This document shows positions 31,991 to 36,397 of a stretch of DNA of 36,397 nucleotides, in pieces. The first letter of the stretch is position 1; each line of letters opens with the position of its first letter. Below the pieces are notes generated by a model. The model did no database searches. It had not been told where the DNA came from and saw nothing but the letters and a program-made list of their open reading frames with translations. Made by a program: the position numbers and the translations under genes. Source of the stretch: Trileptium ribeirensis (lineage: Eukaryota; Nematoda; Enoplea; Enoplida; Thoracostomopsidae); assembly GCA_030248225.1 (NCBI GenBank), contig JASANE010003238.1, forward strand, positions 1 to 36,397, written 5' to 3'.

Positions 31991-32362
31991 ATGTCGAATA
32001 GTCAACCTACGTTAAAATTCTCAGATCTTGAATTGTTGCATGAGATACACCGTCTCATGTACTACAACTGTTGGGGTTGTAGCAGTGACGATTATTTTGT
32101 GCGCCGTTATGGATCAGCCCATCAAAACGGTTGTCAAGGCGATCATAAGCAAGCTATCGAAACTTACCTTCGCGAAGCTCTTATGAACTTGCACTACAAG
32201 TTCTGCAACAACCTCGATTCGAAGGTCGAACAAGAAACAATTGAACGATTAAAAGACATATGGAAAAAAGAATATGGAACAGAGGAATATAAAACAAACG
32301 TGGATGAAGATAAAAAGAAGTGTAACAATCAGACAGATGAGGCAGAAGGCACAAAAGATTAG
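31991..32362 (+). CDS. Small Cys/His protein of the Polinton, unknown function
   Basis: Intact 123-residue ORF with an ATG and a TATA box 44 bases upstream. Residues 14-51 hold LLHEIHRLMYYNCWGCSSDD followed by an H-x3-C at HQNGC and then GDH, spaced like a small zinc site (C-x2-C then H-x3-C). A helical middle (YLREALMNLHYKFC) and a highly charged Lys/Glu/Asp-rich tail follow. Proteins with this Cys/His layout are seen in other animal Polintons and some small DNA viruses, but I know of no assigned role. Its place between integrase and penton, apart from the conserved capsid block, fits a regulatory or accessory job. It has survived without a break while neighbours are frameshifted. Confidence 0.75.
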   Translation: MSNSQPTLKFSDLELLHEIHRLMYYNCWGCSSDDYFVRRYGSAHQNGCQGDHKQAIETYLREALMNLHYKFCNNLDSKVEQETIERLKDIWKKEYGTEEYKTNVDEDKKKCNNQTDEAEGTKD

Positions 32363-32426
32363 TACAATTATTTTATGTGTATTTAAATGTTTCATGTGTT
32401 GTTCATCTCTGTACTAACTGATTTTG

Positions 32427-32432
32427 AATAAA
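32427..32432 (+). terminator. Poly(A) signal after the Cys/His gene
   Basis: AATAAA lies 65 bases past the stop at 32360-32362 and 16 bases before the penton ATG, so it fits 3' end formation of the upstream transcript. In such compact DNA it may equally be chance. Confidence 0.4.
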
Positions 32433-32447
32433 TAGTTGGAATTGGTA

Positions 32448-33296
32448 ATGGAATACAGTGAACTGGACAGCTTCTATGTAACGTTGCCAAGTAATGCATC
32501 GATGACAGATTATCCAGAAAATAAGCTTAGCAACTTTACCGTCAAACTAATATCGCGGCTAGAATTAGAGCACGGCAAATGGGAAGTTGGTTTGTGCGAA
32601 CTAATACATCCTAGCAGTATTTTAAATGTTGTGGCAGGCGGCGAACACTTGCTAACAAATGATCTGCAGATGGGATTTACTTTTCAATATATCAGCGAAA
32701 ACACGCAAGACGATGTTAGTCAGCTAACTGGCTGGATTTCCGTTACAGTCGCAGAAGGTCATTATAAAAGCGACGAAGAGCTAATTGCAGCTACAAATCG
32801 TAGTATTGACGAAATTGGCGGCGCAACGAATCTAAAATTCAGTTACGATGAAAACATACATCGAATAAAAATATATAATCTTCAAGGTATTCCCATTAAA
32901 ATCTATTTTCCAGGAAGAAACGCTTTGCTGTATGGTTTTATACCAGATATAGTATTCAGTGTCAATGCCCCCGCGCTAACATCGCCAAATGAAGCAGATC
33001 TTACGGCGGGTATAACGTCGCTCTATGTTTATTCGAATATTTGCAATCCGCAAATTGTTGGAGTTACAGAAGTGCCTTTACTAAGGGTTGTACCTCGATT
33101 ACATTCACCTGCATTCGCATCAAAATCCCAAACAAATGTTGTGTGTCATAATTATTCTCGGCCGCACTATGTTCCGTTGTTTTCGAGTACGATAACCGCA
33201 ATAAAAATTTATATAAATACCGATACCGGCGACCCTGTACCTTTTGACAATAGAGGCAAAGTTATTGTAAAATTGCATTTTAAACGTTCTATGTAA
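32448..33296 (+). CDS. Polinton minor capsid protein (penton)
   Basis: Intact 282-residue ORF from the ATG at 32448; an in-frame TTG at 32436 lies upstream but is not a likely start. The N-terminus MEYSELDSFYVTLPSNAS and WEVGLCELIHP, the middle LLYGFIPDIVF, and the C-terminal LYVYSNICNPQIVG, LLRVVP and GKVIVKLHFKR match the single-jelly-roll minor capsid proteins of Polintons and adintoviruses in order and length. It would form the vertex pentamers of an icosahedral shell whose faces are built by the major capsid protein encoded downstream. No signal peptide or membrane segment is present. The next gene starts 8 bases after the stop. This is the best preserved structural gene in the element. 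Confidence 0.9.
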   Translation: MEYSELDSFYVTLPSNASMTDYPENKLSNFTVKLISRLELEHGKWEVGLCELIHPSSILNVVAGGEHLLTNDLQMGFTFQYISENTQDDVSQLTGWISVTVAEGHYKSDEELIAATNRSIDEIGGATNLKFSYDENIHRIKIYNLQGIPIKIYFPGRNALLYGFIPDIVFSVNAPALTSPNEADLTAGITSLYVYSNICNPQIVGVTEVPLLRVVPRLHSPAFASKSQTNVVCHNYSRPHYVPLFSSTITAIKIYINTDTGDPVPFDNRGKVIVKLHFKRSM

Positions 33297-33304
33297 TAAT
33301 TGAA

Positions 33305-33737
33305 ATGAATATTAAGTCGAAAGAAAGACTGGATGGATTTAAAGGCGATATATACCAGCGCGGTTACGGGCTAGGTTCGATTTTCGCAACACTTGCCCGA
33401 ATGATCATACCGACTACGCGGTTTGTAGCACCCCATTTGGTTAAAGGCGTAGCGCAAACAATACTTTCGGATACAAATAATTCCGTTAATAAAAGTGTAT
33501 CTAAACGCAAGAAGGCTACAAGGTTTATAAAAAATTGCAAAAAACGTAGCTGAAAGCATTGCTACAGACGTGGCATCAACGGCGGTCAACAAACTGCAAC
33601 AAATGGGCAGAGGAAAACGAAAGAGAAAGAGCAAAAACAGTCTTTCGAAGGCGCGCAGAAAAAAGAAAGCTTCAAGGTGTAGAAAGGTTAACGCAGTTTC
33701 ACGCAGTACCGTGCAGGCAAAAGATATATTCGGATAG
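33305..33737 (+). pseudogene. Basic core/pX-like protein, one frameshift
   Basis: The ATG at 33305 starts 82 codons with a glycine-rich N-terminal stretch (YGLGSIFATLARMIIP), followed by helical and basic sequence. In the A-rich run at about 33525-33545 the frame changes. The continuation to the TAG at 33735-33737 has a helix (ATDVASTAVNKLQQM) and a strongly Lys/Arg-rich tail (GKRKRKSKNS, ARRKKK). The short Gly-hydrophobic N-terminus plus basic tail is that of pX/core-like proteins of Polintons, adintoviruses and adenoviruses, which bind DNA inside the particle or act on membranes. It sits between penton and major capsid as in other elements. Function is inferred from that likeness. The single break may be an assembly error in a homopolymer-rich spot. 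Confidence 0.7.
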
Positions 33738-33745
33738 TATATAAG
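33738..33745 (+). promoter_or_regulatory. TATA box of the major capsid gene
   Basis: TATATAAG follows the core-protein TAG (33735-33737) without a gap and lies 38 bases before the ATG at 33776. Confidence 0.6.
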
Positions 33746-33775
33746 TAAACATATTTAGTGTGAAATTTTAAAACA

Positions 33776-35075
33776 ATGGCGCACCCACCGAAGCGTTCGC
33801 GCTCAAAAGCTGCACCGTTTGCAGAGATTAATGGTAATATGAAAAACGAGTTGGACCTTTTTCTGCAAAACCGATTCAAAGTGCTATAACTAGCTCAAAC
33901 TGGATTGATATTCGACCTGCAAATACACTAAAAGAAACAACGTCGATCAATTTTTATGTTCCTGGAAGTGAAGAAGAATTTTTAGATCCCGTGTTTTATG
34001 TGAAAATATTGGCAAGAATTTTATCGAGTGCAGACAAACCGCTTGCGGCGGATTCCGACGTTGCGCCAGTTAATCTATTTGCTCACGCGATGTTTAAACG
34101 AATCGATGTGAAAATACAAGATAAGATTGTATCAACTGCAGCAGACAACTATCCTTATCGAGCTTTCATCCAACGGTTACTCAATTTTGGTACTGAGGCT
34201 AAAAATAACCAGCTGGCGGCAGAAATGTACTACAAAGATGCGGCGGGCCATGTCGATTCGTTAGATGCGAAGATGAACTATGGCTATGCACGGCGAAGAC
34301 AACTGGTTGCTGGAAGCCGTAAATTTGTGTTATACATTCGTCTTTCAACCGATATTGCCACTCAACACAGATTGCTGCCCAACGGAGTTGACGTTGGAAT
34401 TGCGCTGCATCAAAATGATAACAATTTTCGTTTTCTGTTATCATCGCCGTCGAACGTGCCAAAGTTAGAATTATCCGATGTCACTCTGATGGTGCGGCGT
34501 GTTAAGTTATCTGCTCCTGTGGCTACTGCTATTGCAGCTGGTTTACGTCTTCAAGCTGCTCGTTATATGATATCGCGCGTGGTGGTGAAAGAGTTTCAAA
34601 TTTCAGCGGGACGCACACTGATAAATCGCGAAAATATTTCGCGTGGGCCTTTACCGCGTGTAGTAATTGTAGGCTTGGTAGAAAGCACCGCGTTTACAGG
34701 AAGCGGACTGAAATCGCCATTTAATTTATATCAAAACAAGCCAGTTATATCTGCCTACATAAAGAAAGCGAAACAATACCTTCTATCCCATTTCTACCAA
34801 AGTGGAATGAAAACGATGCTATTCGCGAGTATTTAAGTCTGTTGCAAGTGGCTGGCTATTTTGGCACCGATTCAAGTAATGGCATAAGCTATCTAGAATA
34901 TCTTGCCGGCGGCTATATTCTTTACGGCTTCGATTTGAGTCCTGATGAATCGTGTTTTACCGCCTATACAGAACCAGTGAAACACGGTGAGCGTAGTTTA
35001 AAAATGCAGTTTGACGTTAACGATATCGATCAATCGTGTACAATAATTTTTTATGATGTGATTTATGGTGTATGA
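33776..35075 (+). pseudogene. Polinton major capsid protein, two frameshifts
   Basis: The ATG at 33776 starts a basic N-terminus that is terminated by TAA at 33887-33889. The main body is in another frame, open from about 33865 to 34836, and the C-terminal part is in a third frame from about 34775 to 35075. The body has VNLFAHAMFKRIDVKIQD, YPYRAFIQRLLNFG, YARRRQLVAGSRKF and VVKEFQISAGRTLINRENI, and the C-terminus has SYLEYLAGGYILYGFDLS and FYDVIYG. These are hallmarks of the double-jelly-roll major capsid protein of Polintons. The size, about 430 residues over all parts, is near that expected for the family. It would form the hexameric faces of the virion. The two breaks, each one base, lie at about 33850-33887 and 34765-34800. 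The protein as it stands would not be made. Confidence 0.9.
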
Positions 35076-35081
35076 TAGTTG

Positions 35082-35090
35082 TATATATAT
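35082..35090 (+). promoter_or_regulatory. TATA-like box before the protease gene
   Basis: TATATATAT starts 51 bases before the protease ATG and a few bases past the major capsid stop (35073-35075). It is simple sequence, so the call rests on its position, which is like that of the other TATA boxes in the element. Confidence 0.45.
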
Positions 35091-35132
35091 TGATAATAAC
35101 AGAAACGTTATTTGTGATTTTGCCTAATAGCC

Positions 35133-35678
35133 ATGAATACGTTGCAATTGCGTGAAGCGTTGATAAACAACAAAGTTAGAAAACGTTATTTGTTGGACGT
35201 TACATCTTCAGATTATTTGCCTGTGCTACCACACAAGTTTCCCTGTTATTTTATTTCCAATGTAGATAAAAGCACACAAGCTGGTTCGCACTGGGTACTG
35301 TTTTGGTTTTATGCAGCAAATGAAGCTTATTTTTTCGATTCTTATGGATTGCACCCGTTGATGTATAATAACGAATTTCATGATTATATAATCAAAAAAG
35401 ATTACAAGTACACGTATAACTGTTGCCAACTCCAATCATTTGAATCATCTGTTTGCGGCCAATGGTGTTTATACGTTGCCTACAATTTTTCGAAGAATAG
35501 GTTTAATTGTCTAAATTACATGACAACCAACAGAAAACTCAATGATAAACGCGTCGGTTGCGAAGTTAAAAAACATTTTAAAATAAATCAGGTAAAAGTC
35601 AATAAACGGGCGCGCTTTTCTTTACAGACTGTTCAATGCTGCTGTAAGTGGCTCAATGTCGCTAGGTACTGCCGTTGA
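35133..35678 (+). CDS. Adenovirus-type cysteine protease (adenain-like)
   Basis: Intact 181-residue ORF. The catalytic set of the family is present in order: His53 in GSHWV, Asp69 in FFDSYG, Gln101 for the oxyanion hole in LQSFESS, and the nucleophile Cys108 in VCGQWC. These proteases (C5 clan) mature capsid proteins of adenoviruses and Polintons and belong to the Ulp1-like fold. The C-terminal third is basic (VKVNKRARF) with a Cys cluster (QCCCKW). The reading frame overlaps the ATPase start by 23 bases, so the two may share a transcript with re-initiation or leaky scanning. No break is seen. Confidence 0.93.
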   Translation: MNTLQLREALINNKVRKRYLLDVTSSDYLPVLPHKFPCYFISNVDKSTQAGSHWVLFWFYAANEAYFFDSYGLHPLMYNNEFHDYIIKKDYKYTYNCCQLQSFESSVCGQWCLYVAYNFSKNRFNCLNYMTTNRKLNDKRVGCEVKKHFKINQVKVNKRARFSLQTVQCCCKWLNVARYCR

Positions 35679-36330
35679 GTTTGATCCACGTCTGCACTTT
35701 CCAAGTAGCATTATTGTGCTGGATGCATCAGGTTCTGGTAAAACCAGATGGGTTTACAAACTTGTTCAAAACTTATCCGTTTTTTCGCAGCCGACCGATT
35801 CTGTGCTGCTTTGTTACGGTGTTTTACAACCGTTGTACAAACAATTTATGCAGCATCTGGGCGGAAAATTTCACATGATTGAAGGCTTTCACGAGCAAAC
35901 GTTGCGCGATTGTGGCGTATTCAACCCGCAGATTAACACACTACTAATTTTAGACGATCTTCACGCCGAACTTTCCAATAATCCTTTATTTTGCAAATTG
36001 TTTTGTAAATTTAGCCACCACTTGAACACAACCGTTATATTTGTAACTCAAAACCTATATCATAAAGGATCACAGACAAGAGACGTAATTTCAAACGGGC
36101 ACTATTTTGTATGCCTCGCTCAACCTCGCGATAAAACCGCTGTAACTGTGCTGGCTAGACAAATGTTTCCGAGTAAAACAAAATTTTTCTTGTCAGCTTA
36201 CGAACAGGCAATTACAGATGCTGGAAAATATTTACTTGTCGATGCACGACCAGAAACACCAAACATATTACGGCTGCGCAGCGGGATATTTTCTGACGAA
36301 CAATTGGTTGCGTGGGTGCCAGAAGTATAA
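35656..36330 (+). CDS. FtsK/HerA-type genome-packaging ATPase
   Basis: Intact 224-residue ORF starting inside the protease gene. Walker A lies at residues 23-30 as D-A-S-G-S-G-K-T, in which Lys29 and Thr30 are kept but the first Gly of GxxxxGKT is Asp (GAT, one base from GGT). Walker B is LLILDD at 96-101. A polar sensor, VTQNLY, is at 130-135, followed by an Arg-containing segment (TRDVISNGHYFV). This fits the A32-like ATPases of Polintons, which pump DNA into the capsid. The gene is next to protease and capsid genes as in other elements. Either the Asp is tolerated or this copy is inactive. The 67 bases after the stop hold nothing recognisable. Confidence 0.9.
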   Translation: MSLGTAVEFDPRLHFPSSIIVLDASGSGKTRWVYKLVQNLSVFSQPTDSVLLCYGVLQPLYKQFMQHLGGKFHMIEGFHEQTLRDCGVFNPQINTLLILDDLHAELSNNPLFCKLFCKFSHHLNTTVIFVTQNLYHKGSQTRDVISNGHYFVCLAQPRDKTAVTVLARQMFPSKTKFFLSAYEQAITDAGKYLLVDARPETPNILRLRSGIFSDEQLVAWVPEV

Positions 36331-36397
36331 AAGCGGAAAAGTTTTGCACTGCGACAATGTACATTATGCCACGCCTAGAAAACAATCAAAACGTTTT

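Larger units (their letters stand above)
30161..36397 (+). mobile_element. Polinton/Maverick (adintovirus-like) element, left part, cut by window end
   Basis: One strand carries integrase, minor capsid, a basic core-like protein, major capsid, adenovirus-type cysteine protease and an FtsK/HerA-type packaging ATPase. This set defines Polintons/Mavericks, large self-synthesising DNA transposons related to adintoviruses. A NADAR gene and a small Cys/His gene are included. Gene spacing is viral: 8 bases between penton and core protein, and a 23-base overlap of protease and ATPase. Family-B DNA polymerase and terminal inverted repeats are not in the window. The left boundary is not determined (possibly in or left of 29800-30100) and the right end lies beyond 36397. 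Several genes are frameshifted, so this copy is either decayed or contains assembly indels. Confidence 0.9.

Noticed and set aside
28400..36397. Search for a family-B DNA polymerase, expected in a Polinton
   Set aside because: No frame with polymerase motifs is present in the window. It may lie beyond the right end.
1..36397. tRNA and rRNA genes
   Set aside because: By eye I found no cloverleaf or rRNA signature. The only tRNA-like sequence is the retrotransposon primer-binding site at 15623-15643. A covariance-model scan was not possible here.

Overview
The window looks like repeat-rich nuclear DNA of an invertebrate animal. It holds remains of at least four classes of mobile DNA (an LTR retrotransposon, non-LTR retrotransposons, a hAT-type miniature transposon and a Polinton/Maverick), a decayed collagen, a spliced gene with a GT..AG intron, and long AT-rich or low-complexity stretches. 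I see no host housekeeping gene, no rRNA or tRNA gene, and no bacterial-style operon. The species cannot be fixed from the sequence.

Left part (1-5064): tandem and dispersed repeats. These are about 145-bp units, then hairpin-prone AAGGATTTGAATCC repeats, purine-rich degenerate DNA and an 18-bp minisatellite. Middle-left (5065-15979): one large, old Ty3/gypsy-like LTR retrotransposon on the minus strand. It has two LTRs, a tRNA-type primer-binding site, gag with a CCHC knuckle, protease, RT/RNase H and integrase. Its RT palm is deleted and the integrase active-site residues are lost. Two additions are unusual: an SGNH-hydrolase-like domain plus an envelope-like glycoprotein region sit between gag and pol, and an intronless collagen pseudogene lies antisense between integrase and the 3' LTR. 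A 667-bp hAT-type miniature element with a perfect 8-bp target duplication sits next to the collagen start.

Centre (16.0-29.8 kb): mostly non-coding. It contains microsatellites, an 18-bp minisatellite (about 17 units), two degraded 3' ends of non-LTR retrotransposons, a PHD-like zinc-finger ORF1 remnant and an unassigned coiled-coil ORF.

Right part (about 30.1-36.4 kb): the left portion of a Polinton/Maverick (adintovirus-like) element, cut by the window end. In order, all on the plus strand, it has a spliced NADAR-domain gene, a retroviral-type integrase, a small Cys/His protein, minor capsid (penton), a basic core-like protein, major capsid, adenovirus-type protease and packaging ATPase. 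The genes are packed a few bases apart or overlap, and several have their own TATA box just after the preceding stop codon. Integrase, core protein and major capsid are each broken by apparent single-base frameshifts; NADAR, the Cys/His protein, penton, protease and ATPase read through intact. No family-B DNA polymerase and no terminal inverted repeat is visible, so the element probably continues to the right. The most interesting point is the NADAR gene: an ADP-ribose-related enzyme riding with a virion-building module, plausibly as counter-defence cargo.
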